64,000 nt of DNA, from contig CAJNOP010000378.1 in NCBI GenBank assembly GCA_905250075.1, positions 107,288 to 171,287 on the forward strand, written 5' to 3'. The stretch is from Rotaria sp. Silwood1 (Eukaryota > Rotifera > Eurotatoria > Philodinida > Philodinidae). Under the pieces are notes generated by a model. The model did no database searches and was not told where the DNA came from. It saw only the letters and a program-made list of their open reading frames with translations. This document shows, one piece after another, positions 1 through 10,978 of this stretch; the stretch's first letter is position 1, and each line of letters opens with the position of its first letter. A program made the position numbers and the translations under genes.

Positions 1-2462
1 CAGGGAATAGCGATTGATTGGTGTAATTTTTTGCCATTTTCGATATCACTTTAGTTCCTCTTTGGACGACAGGAAATACGAAAAATGGTCACTATGTTTC
101 GTCTTTTCATATGTACTTCTTTTCTTCCAGTGATGTATGTCAATAATCGAACTCTATGGTGAAATCAGAGTGAAAGCGTTGTTTTTTCCTAATTGAGTAT
201 TCAGTCTGCGTTATTAGGATTGCAATATCCATTTGGAGATTTTTACACTGATTATGAAATGTCTGAAAGAGCTGTATCTTTTGGACAACTTTAAATAATT
301 ATAACTGCAAAAAAATGTAAAACTCTTCCCAAAAACTGTAGAATGCACTGCGTTTTATTTAAAACCTGATTGAGGGTTGCCGTGCAAAGGTGAAAGCTTC
401 GGAGTGACATTTCCAAAAAAGCCCACACTTTACACTATATACTCTGAAAGTTTCAGTTTGTTAGCGAGTAGTTTAATGAAAATACAGCAGTTTATAAATT
501 CAAAAAAAGCGAAAAAAGTTAAAAGGTTACAAGCCATTTTCGGCAGTTTTTGAAAAAATTAAATTCAAACGCCTTAACTTGATTAATATTTTTTTCAAAC
601 TATGCGTTTTAAAGCAGAGACTTTGCTCTATCTAACTGCGCAGGAATTACATTTCTAACACCTACTGTTGAAATGCTACAGGCCTCGACATTTGTACGGA
701 TAGTTTTGCATCGTAGGTTACTTTTATAGTTGTTATGGATTTTTCTATCCATTAGTCGATAAGATTTTATTGTTCCATTTCTAAGAATGACATATGAATT
801 CGAAAAGAAACAAGCAAATAGGAGAATAACGGTATGGTGTATCTTGATTAGAAACTATATGTTATAATTGCCACTAATGGTAGTTCCAATGATGACCACA
901 CGTGCAGTTTCGAATGGCTTCCGTTTTGTAACAGCTGTCATTGTGATTGTGAGCGATTTCACAGCGCAGCTTTCGAATGGTACTGACAGGATTGGGAAAG
1001 AATTGTTGGCAACCACACATTCGACACGGCATTTTGACGGCGATGAAAACCTACGACAAATATTGACGGAGATATAGCTTACAGTGTTTGTCTACTTACC
1101 TCTCTGTGGTCGGAAAGATGACTGTGAATAACGAAATGAAGACTATAGCAGTATTCGATTCGATATTTTATAGCCTCAGAATTTCCAACTTGCCTCTGCA
1201 AGAAAAACATCTTTCGTGAAGTAAACCTGCACTTCATGATTCATCTTTTCTTCCTCACTTTAAAGAAAATGATTCCCACAGATTTGCTCGTATGACTCTA
1301 GTGTTTATTACCAACATCACGTCGGCGTAGAGTCACTTCAATAGAATGACTGAGTGAGAACTGTCACAATATTTGCATTTTCTATGAATTGTGCATCAGT
1401 TTTAGTTTTATCTTCTTCTAATGAAAGTTTTCTGCCACATAGAACCGTCTTGAATTTTTCCAACCACTTGCTTTGACTGTTGCACAAGTTTCGTAAAACA
1501 TCTCAAGATAGCGGGTTGGCGTCATGCAAACAAACGAACGGCATATTCTTTTTTCGAAGAAATACTGAAGAATGAAAAAAATGGGTTACTCATACTAGAG
1601 TGTTAAAAGAAACACTGGTGGGCGTTGCTATCTAGCCACGTCGCGCCATACTCTCCTTGTAGTTATGATTCTACATATATCTAATGAGAACTTCTAGCAA
1701 AAGTCGAAACATATCGTATGACTGCTTAAATCGTTCCCATCTGTAAACTTACCCTTTAAGATGTTGGTTTTTTTCAACATATCATAATGTGTCATGTATC
1801 TTTGTTTTGCAATATATTCCCGCATGTCCTTCGAGATATATATAAATTCTTGTTTTTCTTCTTTGTTCGTTTTTTCCTATTGCATATTACCTGTTTGGTG
1901 ATAAAGCGGATTCACATTCCTTTACAAGGCAATATTTTAAATTTTCTTAATCTGTCACTTTTGTTCTTCACTTTCTCTTTATCATTTTCTTTTCTTTCTT
2001 TACTTTCTGAAGGTCGTTCGAAGCCAGAGCCCGCAAGCGCCAAATACTATAATGGCTGGTAAACTTTTGGGTGTTTTCACTCAATCTCATAACAATCTAC
2101 ATATCGAAATCACGGCAAACAACGCAATATATCTAGGTAAAACCTATCCACTCGTATGGATAGAAGATCATGCTTTCTACTACCTATGTGATAACTACTA
2201 TTGGTATTACATACGAAATGGAAACACGTACGAAGTTCTGAGATATGACGTTGGTTATCACAAATTACTTCCAATCCAATAGTCTGAATTATCGCAACTG
2301 TTTTTGTTGTCATAATCAAGAGTGCAAGGAACAGAATATCACGGAATAAATCAAAAAAGAGCAGATGAACTTGTGATTGCTTGTTTGATAAATAAACTCT
2401 TGCCATCTCAATATTATGCCTTACTTTTCTAACACAAATACTACTGTGTTATCTTGAATAGA
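1..2462. other. Intergenic, no supported gene
   Basis: AT-rich sequence with only short open frames that lack recognisable motifs. The one frame worth noting starts at 2052 and is listed separately. No tRNA, repeat array or transposon end was recognised here. Confidence 0.5.
2052..2282 (+). CDS. Possible small tyrosine-rich protein
   Basis: A 76-codon open frame starts with ATG-GCT and is rich in Tyr, Trp and Asn in its second half (YYLCDNYYWYYIRNGNTYEV). There is no signal peptide or known motif. A pyrimidine-rich tract lies upstream, which could be a splice or trans-splice acceptor region. I do not recognise the family. It ends about 190 bp before the hAT-like element. It could equally be a chance frame or the last exon of something larger. 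Confidence 0.25.
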   Translation: MAGKLLGVFTQSHNNLHIEITANNAIYLGKTYPLVWIEDHAFYYLCDNYYWYYIRNGNTYEVLRYDVGYHKLLPIQ

Positions 2463-2498
2463 CAAAGTATCAAGGGGGGAAACAGCAGAGACTTCAGC

Positions 2499-2672
2499 CG
2501 TGAAGTTCCGTGAAGTCTTATGAATTCTCATAAAGTCTCTTGAAGTCCCTGAAGTCTCATAAAGTCCCTTGAAGTCTTTGAAGTCTCATGAAGTTTCATG
2601 AAGTCTCAAGAAGTCTCATGAAGTCTCATGAAGTCTCTTGAAGTCTCTTGAAGTCTAATGAAGTCTCTTGAA
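2499..2672 (+). repeat. 10-bp minisatellite (TGAAGTCTCA)n, left block
   Basis: About 17 tandem, slightly diverged copies of a 10-bp unit TGAAGTCT(C/T)(A/T/C) lie just inside the left terminal repeat of the hAT-like element. The last units are nearly perfect. The block ends abruptly at a G-run, GAAGGGGGTGG. Confidence 0.9.
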
Positions 2673-2980
2673 GGGGGTGGATGTGGGTGGCTGCAGGCCC
2701 CTCGATGTGCCCGGAGATGCCGAGGGCTAGTCCTCGGCACTGTTTTAGCGTGTCTGCGAAAATTTTGCTATTTGTCTGTGAAATTTTTAGTAGCGCTTAG
2801 AGTTCGGATTGAAAGGGACTGGCTGTCGCAAAGGTATTCCAGTGCGTCTAGAAAATCTAGATGAAGACAGCTTCTTTTTGGGCTTCACTTCTGACTTTTG
2901 GGAAAATTGGGAGGCATTTATGAGTACTGTCTGCGAAAAATTATTAGCCACCGCCATTCTTAAAAACAATCGACAGCCCT

Positions 2981-3181
2981 GGGTGGGTGTGGGGTGCCGG
3001 TGTTTCTCTGCTCCTAACACGCCCCATACCCACAACCTACACCCACACTCACACCCGAGCCCACCCCACGCACCTACACCCACCCACACCCCTCACTCAC
3101 ACCCACCCACACCCCTCACTCACACCCACCCACACCCCTCACTCACACCCACCCGAAACCCCTCACTCACACCTACACCCT
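2981..3181. repeat. Telomere-like foldback A
   Basis: A short G-rich arm (GGGTGGGTGTGGGGTG) is followed by a roughly 20-nt centre containing TTTCTCTGCTCCTAACAC and then a much longer C-rich arm. The C-rich arm contains several tandem copies of a roughly 23-bp unit built from CACCCACCCACACCCCTCACT. It lies inside the hAT-like element. Confidence 0.85.
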
Positions 3182-3599
3182 GTCGGTAATGGGGGGGGGG
3201 GCGTATGTCCGTAATGTTCTGTTTCTCCGTTGCTAAGTGTCTGTAATGGGGTGAGAGGAGGGGGGAGCCGCCAAACCTCGAACTGAAAACTGCACTCACT
3301 ATTTTCGAAGAAAATATACGTGAGTTCCACAAAACAGACTTTTGGGAGCAATCAATTTTCAATATCATTCCTGTTCGTGGTTCTCGGAAGACACTAGTTA
3401 CTTTGTTATGAATAAGGGTGTCAATTTATATTTACTTTTCATTTAATTTACGCGTAAATTAAATGATAAATAATTTATATTTATTATAAAGTAAACGGTA
3501 AATGAGACCCCTACTATTTGATAAGTTTTGTTTTTTTGCATGTTATAGAGGTTTCATGTAATTTCTATAAGGTTTCTTTTGATACGCATGGAATCTGCC

Positions 3600-4027
3600 T
3601 CTTGAAGTCCTGTGAAGTCTTGTGAAGTCTGGTGAAGTCTTGTGAAGTTTTTTGAAGTCTTGTGAAGTCTGGTGAAGTCTTGTGAAGTCTTGTGAAGTTT
3701 TTTGAAGTCTTGCGAAGTTTTATGAAGTCTTATGAAGTTTTGTGAAGTCTGATGAAGTCTTATAAAGTCTCAGGAAGTCCTACAAAGTCTCTGAAGTCTC
3801 ATGAAGTCCGTGAAGTCTCACGAAGTCTGTGAAGTCTAACGAAGTCTTTGGAAGTCTTTTGAAGTCTCATGATGTCCCATGAAGCCATACGAAGTCTTAT
3901 GAAGTCTTCCGAAGTCATTTGAAGTCCTATGAAGTGTTCAGAAGTCTTTAGAACTCTTTTGAAGTCTTGTGAAAATATGAAGTCACTGCGGCTGAAGTCT
4001 GTTGAAGTCTTTTGAAGTCTTGAAGTC
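3600..4027 (+). repeat. 10-bp minisatellite (TGAAGTCTTG)n, right block
   Basis: About 40 copies of the same 10-bp family found near the left end, in the same orientation, here mostly TGTGAAGTCT and TTTGAAGTCT variants. Several units have lost or gained a base. The array runs into the right terminal inverted repeat. Confidence 0.9.
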
Positions 4028-4106
4028 CGCTGTTTCCCCCTTGCAAAGTATTCTATGAAACGTACCACTCACGAAGAAACATTCGTAGGCATCCGCTTAC
4101 TTTTGA

Positions 4107-4487
4107 AATGAAACTTGTCTAATTCGACTGAAACGAAACCAGCCAGCGGGCCACACTCTTCTAGTTCATCCATCTCAGAAAAAAAACTCCTAGCTGATGA
4201 CGACATAAATCATGCCCGCGGTATCCGGTTACGCCAACCCGTCAGTCACGGGCAGGTCCGATTGATTGACATGTTCGAGTGAAGAAGAGATGGTAGGTGA
4301 CAGCACAGAGAAATGCGATACCGAGCTGTCACGCATCGACTATGTTCTTTCGTTGCAAAAAACGGGAATTTATTCACTCTGTCTCGTTATAGAGAATGAA
4401 GAGAGAACATACAGACTGGATCTTCGATACCAACACCCTCAATATTTCATTTCTTCGATCACGTGCTACCACTCTGGATTAGAATGA
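4107..4487 (+). pseudogene. Possible coding remnant next to the hAT-like element
   Basis: From 4107 to a TGA at about 4281, one frame stays open for 57 codons with a protein-like composition: a Ser run (HSSSSSISEKK), then LLADDDINHARGIRLRQP. In a shifted frame a second open stretch (4266-4487) continues with an acidic, Cys-containing sequence. The local GC content is higher than in surrounding DNA. This looks like a fragment of a real gene broken by a frameshift, but I do not recognise the family. Confidence 0.3.
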
Positions 4488-4489
4488 TC

Positions 4490-5300
4490 TTTCAAATTCG
4501 GAAAATGAGAAAGGTCTCTGTCTTGCCATCCAATATGAAAGACGACCGGGTTGACTCATTCCTGATAAAAACGACGCAATTTCGTTTTTTCTCGTTCTCC
4601 CACTGCAATCTCTGTAATTACACATTTGCTTAAAAGTGAAGAAATTTCACGAGCAAATATTGAGTATGTAATATAGGCGAACTCGAAACGCTTCCTTTCT
4701 CCTATTAATATATAGGCTGTGTCTTGCATGAAATTAACGAGATTTATATTCAGGTGAGTTAATAATTCACTTTTTTTCTGTAAAGTTTTACCCATGGATG
4801 ATAAGTTACTGCTGGTAATTTCGAATAGACTTTTTTTCACAACGATCAACAAGAAACGCTACTTCGTTTTATAACAATCTTGTAATGAGTGAGAGTGAGA
4901 GCGATGGTGTATTTCTGTTGTTCTTACACCTAAATTCAGATCTCTATACCCTATCATACAGAATTCCGAAAAAACGCCGTTTCTACGTGTTTTTCATTTA
5001 AAGAATATACCAGAGATTCTCATGTGAAGCTATCAGAGTTTAAAGACACTAAGATGACGAAGCTCAAGAATCTGCTGATGAGGTTATAAACCCACTGAAT
5101 CTAAAAAAGTCATTACCAAGAACTTCTTTTACCAATATTCGACAAAAAAATCAAGTACGAAAAGAGAAATACAAATCCTGTAACTAAAAATTAGCTGAGT
5201 GAATAGTAGAAACAGCATAAAGTCATCTCTAATTCCGTTTTTTGTTTTAGATCGACCATTTCAACTTCGAGGATTTCCAGTTGCTTAAGTAGATTCACAA
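4490..5300. other. Intergenic, nothing recognised
   Basis: AT-rich, no convincing frame on either strand. A TTTTTGTTTTAG tract at about 5240-5250 could be a 3' splice site for the frame that starts at 5309. Confidence 0.4.
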
Positions 5301-5308
5301 AATTCAAA

Positions 5309-6640
5309 ATGACCACCTTGTGTTCAATCAGACTGAACAGTCCTTTCTGGAATACCGACATCACAGAATATTACAACAATTTAGAAGTGTACTTGATTGT
5401 CAACCAGTATCTGACAAAACTAAAACAAGTTCTTGTCGAAGAAATCAATTCCCGAATCAGATTTGTAAGAAATACGGGCGAGAGAATTAATGACTATTCA
5501 CAGACTCTGTTTCAAGAACAGCGTAATCTAGTCAATTCTTTACAATTTGCGGAACTGGACCGCGTATTTGTCAAGCGTCATGTCGAGAAGTATTTGGAGA
5601 GATTTGTTCAAAGATTCACCGCCATAACATTTGACATGATTTTATATATTGACGGAGACAAGGACCGAAGAGAAAATATTAGTTGTATTTTTTCCTCGTC
5701 AGAAAACGATACTTTTTCTTGGTATCGATATAACCGGAGAGAAGCAAGTAGAACCGTAGAAATGGCCAAATACACACGATCTTATTGTGATGACATTGAA
5801 GATTGTCTGAATACATCCAAATTTCAGGCAAGCGACATTCAAGATGGCTATCTCGGCCAATATTTGTTTTTTTTGCGGAGGTTGACACGGAAAATCGAAG
5901 ATAATTCGAAAACAATTGAAACTCAAGATGATATTACATCGGCAGGAAGATCGGTATTTAAACATCAGTATTTCATCCTAACTGCTAAACTTTTTATTGT
6001 GCACTATTTTAAAGCCTTTTTGACGGTGACAATGCTTCTCTGACTCATTTGATCCAACTAATGGACATCATCAAAGATGGTTCACGTGAACTCAAAGCAT
6101 TGCTCTAACGTCTTTTCAAATAAAACACTCAAACTCTTCTATGTAACGAACTCAATGCAAAACTAGTCGAGGTCGAACGCCGCTGAAATCAACAACGGTT
6201 AAAGTTGACGAAAAGATTCCTTTGACGATAATGACATATTAAGACCACCATCACTATGAGGAATGCTTGCATGCCTGCCGATAGTTGGTTGTTTGAAGGA
6301 CAAATGAATGTAAACGATGTGTTCAGGACAGCTAAGAACAACACTACGAAGATCTTGTGAGCTGCGAATTGCTGCAAGCTGTCGACTTCATGAACAGCGG
6401 ATCGCGTTACCACGCAGCAACGACAACAATTCATACAAAAGCTACAGTCGTCATCGTAGGGGTTGTCATTGGACTGATGCTGGAATGGTGAACATAGAAA
6501 GCTACTGCCGAGCAACCATAGGATGCACATCGTCCCGCAGATGCCCGATATCCAAAGTGGCATCCGGAGGGGCAGTACTGTGGCCAACAATTGAAGTACT
6601 ATTGGCACCCCAACCTATACCACATACATCATTGAGAAAA
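5309..6640 (+). pseudogene. Frameshifted gene relic, helical protein with a C-terminal membrane segment
   Basis: The first frame (5309-6043, 244 codons) encodes a charged, mainly helical protein with no family motif I recognise. Its last residues run out of frame after a TTTTT run near 6018. Reading +1 from there gives a protein-like continuation (ASLTHLIQLMDIIKDGSREL) to a stop at 6107. Further on, about 6340-6490, a third frame is coding-like and ends in a hydrophobic stretch ATVVIVGVVIGLMLEW, a likely membrane segment, followed by TGA. The most economical reading is one decayed gene split over several frames. Unrecognised introns or assembly errors in homopolymers are alternatives. Confidence 0.45.
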
Positions 6641-6689
6641 TGACACAAGCAGCAAAGCGTTTTTCTCAGATTAACATTCTTCCAGACTA

Positions 6690-6985
6690 GATGCGCTCAG
6701 AACGTGCTCAGACTACAAACGCGCTTAGAAGCATTATCGCATCTTAACGTGTCTGAAAAAATATTTGAGATGCGTTTGAACACAATTAGTAGGCAAAATG
6801 CGTTCAAACGCGTTTAGACGCGGTTCAGTTTTTTTTCTTATTGCATTTAAACGCATTGTACGGGAAAACTGCGTCCAGACACGTTTCAAAAATTTTTTTA
6901 ACGCGTGTCAATGCGTTTCATAGTAAACCGTGTTTGCACGCGTCGTGAGAACGTTTTTCACCGCGTTTCAACGCATCGATTTTGC
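6690..6985. repeat. Degenerate array of a GCGTTT / AACGC motif
   Basis: At least ten diverged copies of a motif related to AACGCGTTTAGACGC (for example GATGCGTTTGAACAC, ATGCGTTCAAACGCG, CGCGTTTCAACGCATCG) occur in under 300 bp. The motif is partly self-complementary around ACGCGT, so both strands carry it. GC content is clearly above the surroundings. No coding frame runs through it. Confidence 0.65.
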
Positions 6986-7840
6986 GTTTCGTGCTTACAT
7001 GGGTAGTCAAGGAAAAATTTCTATCGGAGAATTATGGAATCGTCTTATTCCAATGTTTGTTTTAATGAAAAACTGTTTTGCTCTCTAATATTTTTACCGA
7101 GCACATCCAGCCATGCTCAAGTAAATGAAACAATACCACTTATTTTATGTAATGAATCGATAATTCAGATCGCTAATGAGTATAATAATATTCTGGGTCT
7201 TAATACTTTATAATCGAAAAATAGCAAATTGAGATACTTCTCTCATTAATACGATTTTTTCATCATGATTTTGTTTAGATTTTCCACTATTATTTTCTTA
7301 ATGATTCTCAAGACTGATGTAGTTCTTAGTCAATCAATATCGTCTGTCCGTCTGTAATCAAGTTTGATCCTAGCAATTGAATTCATTATGTCTTACAGCT
7401 CCAACTAATTAACATTATAATTGATATACTTTCACTATGCAAACGTTGCTACCGATCACGATACTTTCACACCGTCTACAAAAAGTACTTGATGTCTTTG
7501 TCTGTTATTTCGATTGCGGATTACTTTTTTCAGTTTTTTTTCGATGGACGAGTGTTATGGCAGAAGCGATATCTCCTAGCATCAATGTGTTCTCTTATCT
7601 ATTGCCCATATTAGCAGTCAATATTGTTTCGAGAAGAAATATATTCAGCCCAAAAATAAAAGAAAGGAAAAAAATAATAACAACGAACGTCTACACGACG
7701 GTTGCTTTTTTTCTAATGACATCAAGTCACGATTGTTATTGCCTTTTTTTCATTCTATCCTTTCGCCAGGTCGGATGTACACCATTGGTTTTCTTTTCTT
7801 TCGCAAGAACAAAATAGAATTGCGACACATCGTTTCAAAG
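6986..7840. other. Intergenic upstream of the BAHD-like gene
   Basis: AT-rich. A 126-codon frame at 7437-7817 is hydrophobic and biased by T runs, and no motif supports it as a gene. Confidence 0.4.
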
Positions 7841-7842
7841 CA

Positions 7843-7850
7843 AATATAAA
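7843..7850 (+). promoter_or_regulatory. TATA box of the BAHD-like gene
   Basis: AATATAAA lies about 40 nt before the ATG at 7891. The spacing implies a very short 5' untranslated region. Confidence 0.5.
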
Positions 7851-7890
7851 AAGACATCGACCTTGTTTTACACACATACACACGTACATT

Positions 7891-9261
7891 ATGGCTACTA
7901 TCATCAAACAACCGTCTATAACAATTAAATGTTCAAAACCAACGAAAAATGTTGAACCTGTAGTATGTATGGCTGTTGAATCGAATACAAAGCAATGGCC
8001 TACTAATATGATATGGTTCTATTCGAATACTGCAAACTTGTCGAAAGATAATTTTATGCCATCTAATCATTTACAAACTACTCTATCGGATACGCTCAAT
8101 TATTTTCCCATGTTAGCTGGTCGTATTATTGAAGATGCGAAAGGCAATGTCACTGTTCATTTAACAAATGAAGGTGTTCTTTATACCGAAGCAGAATGTC
8201 CGAATCAAACTATGGACTATTTCATACCTCGAACGCTTTCGGACGAAGAATTTGATTATGAACATATCAATACAAGTAATTTAGTCTTGAAAGTAAACAA
8301 TGATTGGACAGGACCTTGTGTATCGATACTAGTAACGCGTCTCAAATGTAATAGCGTGATTTTAAGTATATCAGGTTTCCATTGTTTCTTTGATCCACAT
8401 GCTATGTCACATTTCATCAATACATGGGCATCGGCTAAGCCACTAGAACCAATGCCAATGTTCGACAAAACTTTTGTTTTATATCCCACTGAAGAACAAC
8501 GACAATGTATCAGCTCTCTAACTCGGCCAAAGGACTGCGTTTTCAACCGTGATATTAATCAATCTTCTGATTCAAGATTCGCCGAAGCACAACAGCAGCA
8601 GCGTGTTATTTGCAAAGTTTATTTTTTCTCTACTGATGAATTAAAAAATCTAAAAAAAGAAGCATCAAAATCTCTACCAGAATCAATCGATTAGATCAGC
8701 ACCTATGATGCTCTTTATGCACATATGATTTTAGTGATTGCTCAAGCGACTCAAACTTCATTAACTGATAATATCAAAATTCTACAATCATTCAATGGTC
8801 GATCGCGTTTCGCTTCTTCGTGTTCACCAGCCGTTCTCAATTACTTCGGTTCATTTCCATTTTGGCTCTATGGTAAAATACCATCAGATCGAGAACCAAC
8901 TCTTTCATCATTAGCACAAATGATACATGAAATGTATTCCAAACAAACGGAACATTCATTGAGAGATTATAATGCTTATTTAATGAGTGGTGATGGTGAT
9001 ATAAAAAAGAATCGAGTAGATGCTGATGTAATTAATCGTGATTTTCATTGTGCATCATGGCGAAAAGTAAATCTGTTAGGTGCCAAATTTGGTAATAGCG
9101 GATATCCTATTTACAATGGACCAACAGATGTATTGTATCCACGATATTTTGAAATGATGGATGCACATGTAAATGATGAATCGATTAATATTATATTAGG
9201 ATTGAGAGAACAAGATTATGAACGAATGATACAACAGAATTTAATACATAAATATCGATAA
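7891..9261 (+). pseudogene. BAHD-type acyltransferase with one in-frame stop
   Basis: BAHD enzymes transfer acyl groups from acyl-CoA to alcohols or amines and are typical of plants and fungi. The catalytic HxxxD motif is present as HCFFD (H164, D168) after SISGF. The N-terminal half has the family-like stretch YFPMLAGRI (about 71-79). Near the C-terminus the structural DFGWG motif is only weakly kept (AKFGNSGYP). The 457-codon length fits the family. A single TAG at 8692-8694 interrupts the same frame, which then continues uninterrupted (ISTYDALYAHM...) to TAA at 9261. The stop precedes a family-conserved ISTxDAL segment. There is no frameshift, so either the gene was inactivated recently, a short intron is hidden, or the base is an error. 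Taxonomic pattern suggests horizontal acquisition (inference). Confidence 0.8.
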
Positions 9262-10108
9262 ATTTTTATGGAAATATTTTAAACAGTTTTACTTGATAAA
9301 TAATTGATTGTCAAAGAAAAATCTAGATTATCATCGATGTTTCTTTCGATTCTTAGATACATTTTTTTCTGTTGATTTATTCTTTAAAGAAAACTAAAAA
9401 CTAAATTGATTGAAATAACTAATTAATTCTCATCAAATATCATCATGTAATATCAATTTTATACTTCTACTCACATATATTTAAGTGTTGCCAGAAGTAG
9501 CAGCGATGGCTCATTCTTCAAATGATATCTTAGTGATAAAATATCGATACAAGCTGTTTTAGATGAACAAAATAAAAATTCTTGGTTTGACATTCAAGCA
9601 AAGGTTGTTCATAATGAACTTTATTCCATTTCGTGACAATCAGATTCTGTTTTGCAAGACGCTAAGAGATAATCTCAATAAATTCGTTATTGCCGTGTTA
9701 ATCATAATCCTAATACTTTTTATTATCATATCGCCTAGGGAACGATGAAATACTAAGAGAATACAGAGCATTGTTCTATTGACTGACTATTGCCTTCAGG
9801 AAATGATGTAATTGAAATATATTGATAAGCAATCTCTCTTTTTTTTCTCAATGTAACTTAATGTCGTCTCTGACATATGCCCATACATCTTTCGATCATA
9901 TTATTGACAACAGTAGTCGACAATTGGATGACTAAACGAAGAATACGTAATATCAGTGCTCCATTCGGGGTACTTCAAACCATAGGCAGTATCATACGGC
10001 AAGGAAACAGGGGCCGATGTTGAAATACAACGGCATCACGCATACTCGCTGATAACATCTGTAACAGAAGATCAGAATGTCCGCTCAACGATGATGAATT
10101 GCTGTGCT
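9262..10108. other. Intergenic downstream of the BAHD-like gene
   Basis: AT-rich. A 61-codon frame at 9563-9748 encodes a C-terminal hydrophobic segment (FVIAVLIIILILFIII) but has no other support. Confidence 0.35.
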
Positions 10109-10459
10109 GGGGTGTGGGTGTGGGTGGGATGTAGGTGTGGGTGTGGGTGTGGGTGTGGATGTGGGTGTGGATGTGGGTGTGGGTGTGGGTGTGGGTGTGG
10201 GTGTTGGTGGGTATGGGTGTGGGTGTGAGTGGGTGGGTGTGGGTGTGGGGTGGGTGTGGGTGGTGTGGGTGTGGGTGTGAGTGTGGGTGTGGGCGTTGTT
10301 GTGCGTGCCTCTGCAAGCGTTCTTTTAACCCAGACGCACACCCCCACACCCCCACACCCACAACCACACCCACACCCACACCACCCACCCACACCCACAC
10401 CCACACCCACACCCACACCCACACCCACACTCACACACCCATCCACACCCACACCCCAC
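10109..10459. repeat. Telomere-like foldback B
   Basis: A roughly 180-bp G-rich arm made mostly of perfect GTGTGG units is followed by a centre of about 45 nt (TGCCTCTGCAAGCGTTCTTT). A roughly 125-bp C-rich arm of CCCACA units follows. This is one of the two largest and least degenerate foldbacks in the window. The long frames through it on both strands (Val/Gly/Trp or Pro/His/Thr repeats) are by-products of the repeat. Confidence 0.95.
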
Positions 10460-10978
10460 CATCTGAAGCCGGGCCAGCTTCCCATGCATTTATCTCAATT
10501 TCGAAATTTTTGACAAAAATCGACTTTTTTTGAGTGTTGGGTGGGGGGGGGGGGCTTAAAGTATCAGGAAGCTCGCGACAATTTTTTAACTTTTGACGAA
10601 TATATTCAATCCATTTTCTTCAGCATCATCTTTATTGGCGTAACTTGAAAAAATCTGAGACATGCTCAGATGATAAGTTTTGCTGAAACAACGATTCTGA
10701 GGCCTTCTTTAGTGATAATGATTTGCCTCACACAAGCGAATTACTTATTCTGAAGTTAGATTCGAAAAAAAGCGACGAAGAAGATGTCACCCGATAAGAA
10801 AATTATGAAATATTCAGCGTATTCAGGTGAAAATGAAATTTCTTGCTATATGAGGTTGCTGTTTCATTGCTTCTTCGTTTTCTTATCAATGAAAACATCA
10901 GACTTTATCATGTGATTTAACTACTGGCAAATTGTCGACAGTGCTTTCTTTTAGTTATTACGAAAATAGAGAAAAGTT
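10460..10978. other. Intergenic downstream of the PARP gene
   Basis: Contains an 11-12 base G run near 10542 and a short acidic coding-like stretch near 10720-10797 (SELLILKLDSKKSDEED). I cannot assign that stretch to a family. Confidence 0.4.

Larger units (their letters stand above)
2471..4043. mobile_element. Non-autonomous hAT-like DNA transposon
   Basis: The ends are imperfect terminal inverted repeats. The left end reads CAAGGGGGGAAACAGC and the right end, read inward, CAAGGGGGAAACAGC; both continue into a GA.CTTCA motif. The element is flanked on both sides by the exact 8-bp direct repeat CAAAGTAT (2463-2470 and 4044-4051). An 8-bp target duplication with C-A-rich termini is the hallmark of the hAT superfamily. 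The 1573-bp interior has no transposase frame. It holds two blocks of a 10-bp TGAAGTCTYN satellite and a telomere-like foldback, so any mobility would need a transposase in trans. Confidence 0.85.

Noticed and set aside
3600..4027. 10-bp tandem array as a CRISPR
   Set aside because: Units are contiguous with no unique spacers, and the region is eukaryotic and inside a transposon.
7437..7817. 126-codon frame upstream of the BAHD-like gene
   Set aside because: T-run-driven hydrophobic sequence, no motif, and it ends just before the TATA box of the next gene.
9975..10533. Long open frames on both strands rich in Val/Gly/Trp or His/Pro/Thr
   Set aside because: They are translations of the GTGTGG/CCACAC repeat in every phase and have no other coding evidence. 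The same applies to frames at 2987-3214 and 47079-47568.
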